A stretch of 37,920 nucleotides of DNA from a virus: positions 1-37,920 of the IMG/VR virus record IMGVR_UViG_3300017674_000012, one strand, 5' to 3'. The translations under genes and the position numbers were made by a program. Positions 31,535 to 37,920 of this stretch are shown here, one piece after another. The stretch's first letter is position 1, and each line of letters opens with the position of its first letter. The notes under the pieces are model-generated. The model made no database searches, was not told the origin of the DNA, and saw only the letters and a list, made by a program, of their open reading frames with translations.

Positions 31535-31800
31535 TTTATTTTTCTGTTTTAAGTTTTAAAAAACCGACTGAATTACTTCAGCCGGTTTTAGGTCTTCCAG
31601 TGATTCCGAGTAAATGGGACGGCTCCCCATGAAAAGCCGCACACAACGGCTCGGTTTATCTATATCTTAGGTGCATGTTCCCAAACCTTTTTGCGGATGA
31701 AAAAGGCCGAAAGGCCACACCTGTAGATTAAGATCATCTGGCGCTCAGAGCTGACCCGGGGCCATGTTCATAACCGTTGCGTCCTTTCTCAAACAAATCG
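31535..31800 (-). ncRNA. Structured noncoding stretch with alternative hairpins
   Basis: This 266-bp stretch is the largest gap in the early operon and contains no coding sequence beyond a 25-codon reading frame. On the minus strand it can form ATGGG/CCCAT (31614-31618 with 31626-31630), AGCCG/CGGCT (31635-31639 with 31647-31651) and a perfect 7-bp CCTTTTT/AAAAAGG (31686-31692 with 31700-31706). The last competes with a GGCC/GGCC hairpin (31705-31708 with 31713-31716). A terminator ends the region. It may be a small RNA or an attenuator; no known RNA family is recognised. Confidence 0.45.
31558..31589 (-). terminator. Intrinsic terminator inside early operon
   Basis: On the minus strand AAACCGGCTGAA pairs with TTCAGTCGGTTT (12 pairs, one G-U, loop GTAA; 31588-31577 with 31572-31561), followed by a T run through 31558. 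It would end or attenuate transcription between the Gam-like and GemA-like genes. Confidence 0.75.
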
Positions 31801-32355
31801 TTAAGCGCTTGGCTGCGCTCGTTTAATTTCAACAGTCTCGTTCACCTTTAAGTCTACGTCCATGGCAATTAATGGCGCTCGCTTCTCTGCATCAGTGAAT
31901 ACTTTTTTAATCTCTTTCAGTTTGAATTTTACCTCAATCAGGTGAGAGAACTTTTTCAAGAACTTGCTTAGTGAAAAATTGGGGCCTGTTTTTACCTCGG
32001 CCTCTGATTTAATATGCAGGTAGAAACCTTCATCAAACTTCCAGTTGCCTTCTACGAATAAAGCGACATTCTTTTTGTTGCGTTCACCGATTTCAAGCAG
32101 CTCCCTCTTTGCCGATTCCATCGATTCAGAAATCTTCGTGAACTTCGGTTGAAAAATCTCACGAATAGGACTCAACTTTCGGTCATGTTCCTCCTGTAGT
32201 GGAGCGGCCTTCTCATTATAGTCAAACAGCAACTCATCGTGATCTTTCTGTAAATCACTATAATCTTTCATCAGCTGCACAGCTCGCTTTTTGTCTCTTG
32301 CCAAAGCTTCTTGCTCCAGCTCTTTTTTTAAATTTGATTGCACTTCTTTGTTCAT
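31801..32355 (-). CDS. gam: Mu Gam-like host-nuclease inhibitor
   Basis: This 184-residue protein has the Gam layout: an N-terminal coiled coil (about residues 15-90) followed by the beta-rich GNWKFDEGFYLHIKSEAEV and the helical end. Gam binds DNA ends and protects them from RecBCD-type nucleases. It lies in the early region, as in Mu. Confidence 0.7.
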   Translation of the reverse strand: MNKEVQSNLKKELEQEALARDKKRAVQLMKDYSDLQKDHDELLFDYNEKAAPLQEEHDRKLSPIREIFQPKFTKISESMESAKRELLEIGERNKKNVALFVEGNWKFDEGFYLHIKSEAEVKTGPNFSLSKFLKKFSHLIEVKFKLKEIKKVFTDAEKRAPLIAMDVDLKVNETVEIKRAQPSA

Positions 32356-32367
32356 ATAAACTTGGTT

Positions 32368-32763
32368 TTATTGGTGTACTAATAAGGGTTTTGTCACAAC
32401 ATTCATCATCACGGTGTTGGGGTATTGCTTTACATTACGCCAGTCGTGATAGTCTTCATAAAAGGTCCACATGTGCTTTTGAAAGATCACGCGAATGGTC
32501 ATTCCTGGTAGGTAGGCAAATCCAAAATTTCCCTTCTTGGTTTTGATCATCAGCTCCCGATCGCGCTCAGCCCACAGCTCGCGCCACCACATCCAAAAAG
32601 CCGGATGAGCCCTCAAAGCATCAATCAATTCCGGATCATCCTTAAAAGCGCTCTCTAGGTAGCTGCATCCGTACTCTACTTTCAGAGTAAACACAGCCTC
32701 AGCATTCAAGTCAAAAAACTTGACGGTGTCGCTGGTAATGGTATCGATCAATCGGGTATCCAT
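32368..32763 (-). CDS. Hypothetical early protein
   Basis: This 131-residue protein is rich in aromatic residues (HPAFWMWWRELWAERDREL, TIRVIFQKHMWTFYEDYHDW). It starts within the stop of the ATPase gene (TAATG) and is followed by the Gam-like gene 12 bp later. No domain is recognised. Confidence 0.5.
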   Translation of the reverse strand: MDTRLIDTITSDTVKFFDLNAEAVFTLKVEYGCSYLESAFKDDPELIDALRAHPAFWMWWRELWAERDRELMIKTKKGNFGFAYLPGMTIRVIFQKHMWTFYEDYHDWRNVKQYPNTVMMNVVTKPLLVHQ

Positions 32764-33407
32764 TATTCAAAAAGTTGTGGCTCTGGCTTTGCATCATACT
32801 CCGCATTGTGCGGATTCTTCCAAATCACATAAGGCTTATTACCTCCAAATCGGCTGGTAATCTTCGCTTTGAAATTGTGCACCTTCACTTTGATGTCACA
32901 CATGTAGCGAATCTTTTTCGCCACTGGATCAAATGGATCATCCCAACACACTATGATGATGCTCTTGTTTTTAAACTTCTCGTGCAGCATCTTGAATTGC
33001 TCAAAAGTCAGCTTCATATAATCATGTGAGTCGAGTACGAGAACCTTTCCAGTATTGCGACCGCATAGGCGCTTAAACCACTCATCGAATACGCGTTGAC
33101 TTTTATCGCACATGGTCCATTTGCCCGGAGTAATCTCGTTCATGTTGTTGCGCACAAAAGCAGACTTCAAAGTTTTGCTCTTGCCCTGCTCTACATTGTT
33201 CAGGTTTACCTTTCCGTAATGCATGGCCAGCACTTTGCACAATCGCATCACATATTCTGTTTTACCATGCCCGGACTTTCCGTGGATCAGCATTCGAAAC
33301 CCTTCGCTGATGTCGCCCAGGTGTTCGTGCCATTCCTGTGGCAATGTTATATCATTGAAGTTCCACGCTCCAATGTCATTCACGCCGTAGTTTCTAATCT
33401 TTGCCAT
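32763..33407 (-). CDS. P-loop ATPase, second in early operon
   Basis: This 214-residue protein has a Walker A GKSGHGKT (residues 43-50) and a Walker B KVLVLDS (121-127) followed by aspartate and histidine. The P-loop comes close to the N-terminus, as in RecA- or AAA-like proteins. It is separate from the MuB-like protein and may load or remodel proteins on DNA during replication; its partner is unknown. Confidence 0.65.
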   Translation of the reverse strand: MAKIRNYGVNDIGAWNFNDITLPQEWHEHLGDISEGFRMLIHGKSGHGKTEYVMRLCKVLAMHYGKVNLNNVEQGKSKTLKSAFVRNNMNEITPGKWTMCDKSQRVFDEWFKRLCGRNTGKVLVLDSHDYMKLTFEQFKMLHEKFKNKSIIIVCWDDPFDPVAKKIRYMCDIKVKVHNFKAKITSRFGGNKPYVIWKNPHNAEYDAKPEPQLFE

Positions 33408-33594
33408 CTGTTAGTTGAGATTTGATTTTATCAATTGCTTTTGATTCAAGAAGAGTACTGAGACGAGTGAGGTTACTTTCAATTTCATGCAACATTTGAT
33501 GATGCTCTGCTCTCAAGACAACCTCATTCTTATTCTTTGCTACTAGGTGCCTCGCACCCCGCACAAATTCAATTTGCTGGCTCAGGTTGCTCAT
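33394..33594 (-). CDS. Small early protein overlapping neighbours
   Basis: This 66-residue protein (ATG 33594) is a predicted helix-rich, coiled-coil-like protein: MSNLSQQIEFVRGARHL and LHEIESNLTRLSTLLESKAI. It overlaps both neighbours by small amounts. No family is recognised. Confidence 0.5.
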   Translation of the reverse strand: MSNLSQQIEFVRGARHLVAKNKNEVVLRAEHHQMLHEIESNLTRLSTLLESKAIDKIKSQLTDGKD

Positions 33595-34408
33595 GGGTTG
33601 GCTCAGTCTCATATACTTGCTCATACAGATCAAGAGCGTTCCTTAAATCACTTCCAAGCTGGCGCTTGATCTGACCGTCCTCAATGCTTTCTACATCTAC
33701 CTCATCGATAAAGTTGAGCGCACGCTTCGCACTTTCATAAAGAGTCTGCTCTGCAGTCTTCTCACCGGCTTTATTGCCTGGTCTTTCCATCAAAGCATCA
33801 GCTGCAGCTTGACCAACCCACTGGGCAACAGTCAAATTTTGCTCAATGCCTTCCAGCATAACCACAAGCTTTGTCTCCAGCACTCCGTGTTTCAGATCAA
33901 TGTTCCTCCGGAACATCTTTACAAACTCGATGTGGTTTGATAGAGTGAATGGCCGTTCCATGCCGGCTACTATGTCATACATCAACTTGTAGAAGTTAGG
34001 CGCACCATGAACGAAGAATCTCACGCCAATCAGCGATTGTAAAATCGCCTGTTGCATCTTAATCTCATTCTCAATCCACGGAAGGTTTCTCTCTGGATCA
34101 TCTGAATTCAAATCTTTTTTCAAACAATCAACAAAAGCGTTCACACTACTGATCTGAACTTCAATGTCACTCACATCCACAGCTTCAGCTTCAGCCGGCT
34201 CTTCTTTGGCTGCAACGGGTTGCTTGTACTTAAATGACTTTTGAGGCTGATCTTTAAACTTGGTAATCTTGTCTTGTAAAAAGTCGATGTCCTTTTCGTT
34301 GGCGGTTATCTCCTGCACATTTAGCTCGGGCTCTTGCCTCAGTGCGGCAAGTACGGTTTGCATTTCTTTCAGGTCTTTTTCTAGTTTTTGAATTTGTTCT
34401 GTGTTCAT
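33569..34408 (-). CDS. Early protein with N-terminal coiled coil
   Basis: This 279-residue protein has an N-terminal coiled coil (EQIQKLEKDLKEMQTVLAAL) followed by a helical region. It is acidic at the C-terminus (ETEPTHEQPEPAN). It shares the 17-bp leader sequence TTCATACTGGTTGGGTT (complement) with the tail chaperone gene. No function is known. Confidence 0.5.
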   Translation of the reverse strand: MNTEQIQKLEKDLKEMQTVLAALRQEPELNVQEITANEKDIDFLQDKITKFKDQPQKSFKYKQPVAAKEEPAEAEAVDVSDIEVQISSVNAFVDCLKKDLNSDDPERNLPWIENEIKMQQAILQSLIGVRFFVHGAPNFYKLMYDIVAGMERPFTLSNHIEFVKMFRRNIDLKHGVLETKLVVMLEGIEQNLTVAQWVGQAAADALMERPGNKAGEKTAEQTLYESAKRALNFIDEVDVESIEDGQIKRQLGSDLRNALDLYEQVYETEPTHEQPEPAN

Positions 34409-34433
34409 ACTGGTTGGGTTAAAAGTTTATTTT

Positions 34434-34625
34434 TTACTGGTAATTCGAATCAAGTTCTAAGTCGGCATCCAAGTCAGCTTTGCCTAGTAGCTCCTCATCA
34501 TTCTTCTTGATCATTCCATTCAATGCCTCTTGCAATTCGCACAACATATCTTGGTAATCGTCCGGTGAGTAGTTTTTCTTCTGGTCTTCAAGCTGCTTTA
34601 CAAAATCGGTTGAGTACTTTTTCAT
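34434..34625 (-). CDS. Small acidic early protein
   Basis: This 63-residue acidic helical protein (MKKYSTDFVKQLEDQKKN) sits between the MuB-like gene (9 bp upstream) and the coiled-coil gene. No motif is recognised. Confidence 0.5.
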   Translation of the reverse strand: MKKYSTDFVKQLEDQKKNYSPDDYQDMLCELQEALNGMIKKNDEELLGKADLDADLELDSNYQ

Positions 34626-34634
34626 TTGGGGGTT

Positions 34635-35606
34635 TTAGGCTACTTTTAAATTCTCTTTCTTTCTCGCGGCAGGGCAGTAGATTTCAATCACGCTCAGCAC
34701 ATCTCTGCCGCCCTGGTCAGCTTCGCGCATCACGCGTTCAATCATAGAAGTCAACTGTGCAGTGTTAGGGCATTTGTGGAACATCGCGCGCACATGGTCC
34801 TTACTGGTTATTCCATAGTGCCGGCAAATGTCAAAGGCATCATCAATAGTCAGCTGGAAGAGCTGGATAATTCCACCCTCGCGTAGGCGTCTGAGTATTT
34901 GTGGGAAACATCCCTTCATCCGCATAGCCTTTTTCTCCAGCTGGCTTTCAAACTCATTCGCACCAATAAACACGATGCTCGTGTATCCCTTCAGGTCATC
35001 CATCACGCGCTTCATACTTTCCCAGGCACGATCTTTCAAGTTCTCTGCCTCGTCAATGATCAGCTGCGAATCGGCTTCGTATAGCTTTTTAATTGCGTTC
35101 TTACGCAGATCGTAAATAGGTCCCGAAGCTTGGATTCCCAAAGCGTGAGCCAGCTCAACAAAAAAGCTCTTCGCGGTCAAGTCACCATCGCATCGCACAT
35201 AGTAGGTGTTCTTTGGGTTTTGGCGCATGTACTGCATGGCAGCATAACTCTTGCCCTCTCCGGTCAATCCATCAATCAATACCGGCATGCGGCTTTCGCG
35301 GGCATCAGCAAACGTGCTCATGCATGCTAGGAAGTTGTCAGTGTCATGGTGTCTTCGGTAGCTCTTGCGCACTGTGTAGTTAATCGCTTTGGCTATGCGC
35401 AAAAAGTATTTGTCGTCTATGGGCGTTTGCTTTTGACCGGTCGTTATCTTGCCTTTCAGCAAGTCATTCCAGTATGCTACGGAGAAGCTTTGGCCACCGT
35501 TCATCGCCTTCACGTATTCGCAAAAGGCATCTTGGCTCAGCTTACCTTGCTCAGCATAATTGCGAGCAGCTTCTACAATCTGTTGTTTCGTGTTTTTGTC
35601 AAGCAT
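34635..35606 (-). CDS. MuB-like AAA+ ATPase, transposition target selector
   Basis: This 323-residue protein has an N-terminal HTH-like region (residues 20-55), a Walker A GLTGEGKS (113-120), a Walker B LIIDEAEN (182-189) and arginine-rich sensor helices (FPQILRRLREGG). This is the MuB/IstB-type layout: MuB forms filaments on target DNA, directs the transposase there and stimulates strand transfer. Gene order transposase then MuB-like is that of Mu. Confidence 0.85.
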   Translation of the reverse strand: MLDKNTKQQIVEAARNYAEQGKLSQDAFCEYVKAMNGGQSFSVAYWNDLLKGKITTGQKQTPIDDKYFLRIAKAINYTVRKSYRRHHDTDNFLACMSTFADARESRMPVLIDGLTGEGKSYAAMQYMRQNPKNTYYVRCDGDLTAKSFFVELAHALGIQASGPIYDLRKNAIKKLYEADSQLIIDEAENLKDRAWESMKRVMDDLKGYTSIVFIGANEFESQLEKKAMRMKGCFPQILRRLREGGIIQLFQLTIDDAFDICRHYGITSKDHVRAMFHKCPNTAQLTSMIERVMREADQGGRDVLSVIEIYCPAARKKENLKVA

Positions 35607-35619
35607 AATTTATTGGGGT

Positions 35620-37920
35620 TTAAATAAGTCCTTTTCGTTTTGCATTCTCTTGCACTAACTGTCTGCGCTCCTGTTCCAAGCTTTTCTGTTCTTGTCTGCT
35701 CACTGGCACCTCTTCACCATTGGCTCGTAAAATCCGGTCTTCGTAGTAGCGTTTTGCGCTTTCAGCTTCAGGGTTCCTCAGCGCCTCTTCAAAGAGTTCT
35801 TCAGGGTTTATAAACTTCATGCCGGCAATCAGCTCTTGCGCTTCCGTTAAACTCATATTGCTGATGTCTAATCCATACTCGCTCGCTTCAAGCTCAAGCA
35901 GCTTGCGATTAATTCCTTCAACATGCTGAATAGGTTTTAATCGGTTGGCTCTCATAGCAGCTGCGCGGCCCTGGTCTTCTGCTGTCTGCTCAGCTTTGTT
36001 TTTTACCACGCGTTTCAGTCTGCCCAGTGTGGCAATAAACTGATCATCTTCTCCGAACACATCCACACTGCTCATGTCGCTTTCGTCATAGTACACCTTC
36101 ACCTTATAGCCTTTCATCATGGCATGAGTGTGTAAATAGTACTCTTCAAACTTGTATTCGTATGGCTTCCGATTCACTTCAAAGGCAACTAGTCCGTTGC
36201 GCACAGCTACTACTGTACTTTGATTGAGCAGCATCGAAATGTTTTCTTGCGGAATCACCGGTGCATTTGGGTTGATGTTATCCATGCACTCCTGCCAGCG
36301 GCTTTTTGATCGGTTGTAGGTATCATGGTTAAACACATTGATCATCTCAATAATGTTTTTCACCGCTTGCGAGTACCCATCAACAAAATTTCCTTTCCTA
36401 TAATCAGGATTTGGTTTTCTGTTCTTATCAATGGCTGTAATATTTGTTCCCTTCCAATGTGGGTAGTTCTGTGCCAGTCGGTTTACCTCTTGCACAAAGC
36501 GCTCTGCAAAACGTGCCTTTGGGTTGCTGGCTTTTCCTTGAGTGTCGTTGGGTGTAGGCTGTGTATTGTGCTGCACCGTAGCTTCAAAAATGTGTCTAGT
36601 TTCTTCAGCGAGGTTACCGCTAAATCGGTCACTCTCTATTTCTATGTAACTTCTGCCACCCATTCGGTTCAGGTGATTTCTCCACATGTTGCGCACCATC
36701 AATCCATCTTCCACCATTCCAATGTCATAGCCGGTGATCGCTTCACTCTTTTCATCCCACACGGCTACTACTGTCAACATGATTTGTTTAGGCACCAACT
36801 TCTCTACACCTTTCTTATCAACAACCTTTACCATCACGCGGCTATTAAAGTCAACCTGAAATCCATCATAGCCTCCTTTGCTCAAACTATACTGGCCACG
36901 CTTACCATATACATGCGGCAACATCTTATCGGCAAAGTTGTAGCCGTGGCGTTCTCGATCGGTGTATTGGCGTACTTCATTGCTGGTTAAAAAATCTTTG
37001 ATCGCGCTAAGCTTTACAGCAGGGGTTCTGTTTTCTTTTTTGCACTCGTACTTATACCTGCGCTCAATGTTTTCAAAATCAAATTTGTTGCCGCTTCCAG
37101 GGTTAGCATACAAGTACACAAGAGTGCGCGCGTTCCACTCACTAAAGTCAATCTTCCCGCTCGGAAGCAGTATCCGCTCATTTTCATTTTCGTTCAGAGC
37201 TCCAAGTATTCTTCTGTGCTGGTTGCCAACGTTCTCATGAAGTAGAGTTGCAAGAGCAGCATCATTGGCTTTCGCATCGAGCTCTATTTTTGTCAGAGGC
37301 TCGTCTTTCAACTTTTCAAGTTCCTCTTCCATGGCTTTCGCCCACTCCAGTTCCTTACGTTGTAGCACAGCTACATTAGTGATTTTAAAACCATACAAGT
37401 ATTTACCCTTCGCTTTGCGCATATCGCTGATCAACTTTTCTACAACCGCTGCGCGTAGCAGTGCTTTGGTACCAAAGTTTATCTTCCTAGTTTGTGTGGG
37501 TGTTTTGTAAGCATTCAATAATCTAAGCCAGCCGGCAGCTCGCTTTAGGTCCTCTGCCTTCAGCTGGTCGCTTGTGCGCTTCAAGAAAAATTGATAGTCA
37601 GTAATTAATTGGTGGCGCTTGTGTAATTCTTCGAGACTGTAGCATGCTTCATCATAAATATTCAGCTGTGCTTCAGTGGTATTCGCCTGGCATTGCTTAA
37701 CTAGATCTATGCGGGTCGGCAGTTTAGATTTTGTCGGCTCAGGAAGCGAGTCGTAATCAATAAGCTTAGTTCTCTTATCTGATTCCAGGGCCCGATACCG
37801 CCAGCTGTTTATTTTGCCTGATCGATTTCTTTTTAGGCCAGTTTTTATTGCATCATAAAGAATACCCCACGCTAAGAGCTCATCAACAAATAGCCATATT
37901 TTATTACTTTCGAGTATCAT
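35620..37920 (-). CDS. Mu A-like DDE transposase
   Basis: The 766-residue protein starts with an HTH-like end-binding region and has a DDE catalytic core with Asp357 (GFQVDFN), Asp431 (ESDRFS) and Glu473 (ARFAERF), inside an rve-like domain preceded by KMLPHVYGKRGQYSL. The C-terminus is a helical region with the motif VPVSRQEQKSLEQERRQ. The ATG at 37920 is the window edge and is probably the true start, because the N-terminus looks complete (MILESNKIWLFVDELLA). It cuts and joins phage ends to target DNA. Confidence 0.88.
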   Translation of the reverse strand: MILESNKIWLFVDELLAWGILYDAIKTGLKRNRSGKINSWRYRALESDKRTKLIDYDSLPEPTKSKLPTRIDLVKQCQANTTEAQLNIYDEACYSLEELHKRHQLITDYQFFLKRTSDQLKAEDLKRAAGWLRLLNAYKTPTQTRKINFGTKALLRAAVVEKLISDMRKAKGKYLYGFKITNVAVLQRKELEWAKAMEEELEKLKDEPLTKIELDAKANDAALATLLHENVGNQHRRILGALNENENERILLPSGKIDFSEWNARTLVYLYANPGSGNKFDFENIERRYKYECKKENRTPAVKLSAIKDFLTSNEVRQYTDRERHGYNFADKMLPHVYGKRGQYSLSKGGYDGFQVDFNSRVMVKVVDKKGVEKLVPKQIMLTVVAVWDEKSEAITGYDIGMVEDGLMVRNMWRNHLNRMGGRSYIEIESDRFSGNLAEETRHIFEATVQHNTQPTPNDTQGKASNPKARFAERFVQEVNRLAQNYPHWKGTNITAIDKNRKPNPDYRKGNFVDGYSQAVKNIIEMINVFNHDTYNRSKSRWQECMDNINPNAPVIPQENISMLLNQSTVVAVRNGLVAFEVNRKPYEYKFEEYYLHTHAMMKGYKVKVYYDESDMSSVDVFGEDDQFIATLGRLKRVVKNKAEQTAEDQGRAAAMRANRLKPIQHVEGINRKLLELEASEYGLDISNMSLTEAQELIAGMKFINPEELFEEALRNPEAESAKRYYEDRILRANGEEVPVSRQEQKSLEQERRQLVQENAKRKGLI

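Larger units (their letters stand above)
1958..37920. mobile_element. Mu-like transposable prophage, one end in window
   Basis: The element carries a DDE transposase, a MuB-like ATPase, a Gam-like protein, a GemA-like protein, and Mu-type packaging, head and contractile-tail genes. Its left boundary is placed at the TG dinucleotide at 1958, where the host VanX homology stops and where a TGTATAATC terminus with repeated GTGCA motifs begins. The opposite end is to the right of 37920, so the target-site duplication cannot be seen here. All core modules in the window are intact, so the prophage could be functional. The repressor and the transposase-proximal end are missing only because the window stops. 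Confidence 0.93.

Noticed and set aside
31535-31800. Group II intron, tmRNA or 6S RNA in the noncoding stretch
   Set aside because: I looked for domain V, the tRNA-like ends and the large bulged hairpin of 6S, and none was convincing.
1-37920. CRISPR array, tRNA or rRNA genes
   Set aside because: No regular spacer-repeat pattern, no cloverleaf with CCA or GTTCRANNC-type T-loop and no rRNA sequence was seen.
27000-37920. Phage repressor gene (c or ner) in the early block
   Set aside because: No HTH protein of repressor type lies on the opposite strand near the transposase. It must lie beyond 37920.

Overview
The window is a piece of a Bacteroidota chromosome (probably a Cytophagales-like lineage) carrying most of a Mu-like transposable prophage. 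The taxonomic call rests on AT-rich gene leaders without Shine-Dalgarno sites, exported proteins cut just before Gln, a promoter-like TATCTTTG box, and Bacteroidota-type versions of the Mu proteins.

Host DNA fills only positions 1-1957: a YiaA/YiaB-type membrane protein gene and, divergent from it, an exported alpha/beta hydrolase fused to a VanX-type D-Ala-D-Ala dipeptidase domain. The prophage begins at about 1958 with a Mu-type TG terminus, which cuts the dipeptidase domain after its HxxxxxxD metal site and before its ExWH site. The other phage end lies beyond 37920.

Phage layout, left to right. (a) 2127-19713, minus strand, transcribed leftward: protease/scaffold, decoration candidate, major capsid, lysis cassette (holin candidate, L,D-peptidase-like lysin, single-gene spanin), coiled-coil protein, sheath, tube, tail chaperone with a -1 frameshift, tape measure, hub, spike, gp25-like wedge, a cassette of exported fibre-like proteins, baseplate J and I, and a terminal fibre. 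(b) 19903-26993, plus strand: terminase small and large subunits, gp36-like, portal, MuF-like protein with a CdiA-type nuclease tail, gpG-like, zinc ribbon, tail terminator candidate and a small HTH protein. This block is inverted relative to Mu. (c) 26990-37920, minus strand: the early operon, which starts with a DDE transposase and a MuB-like ATPase at the right edge and continues through a second P-loop ATPase, a Gam-like protein, a structured noncoding stretch with a terminator, a GemA-like protein, small DNA-binding proteins, an ASCH protein and an exported protein. The repressor must lie outside the window.

The strongest novel reading is a recoding architecture. Two slippery A AAA AAG heptamers sit in the correct frame at the end of two genes. 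One lies in the tail chaperone gene, 6 nt before a perfect 10-bp hairpin. The other lies at the end of the portal gene and leads, with no stop and no usable start codon, into the MuF reading frame. The second site predicts a portal-MuF-nuclease polyprotein of about 857 residues. A predicted antisense small RNA with a Bacteroidota-type promoter lies just after the toxin stop codon.
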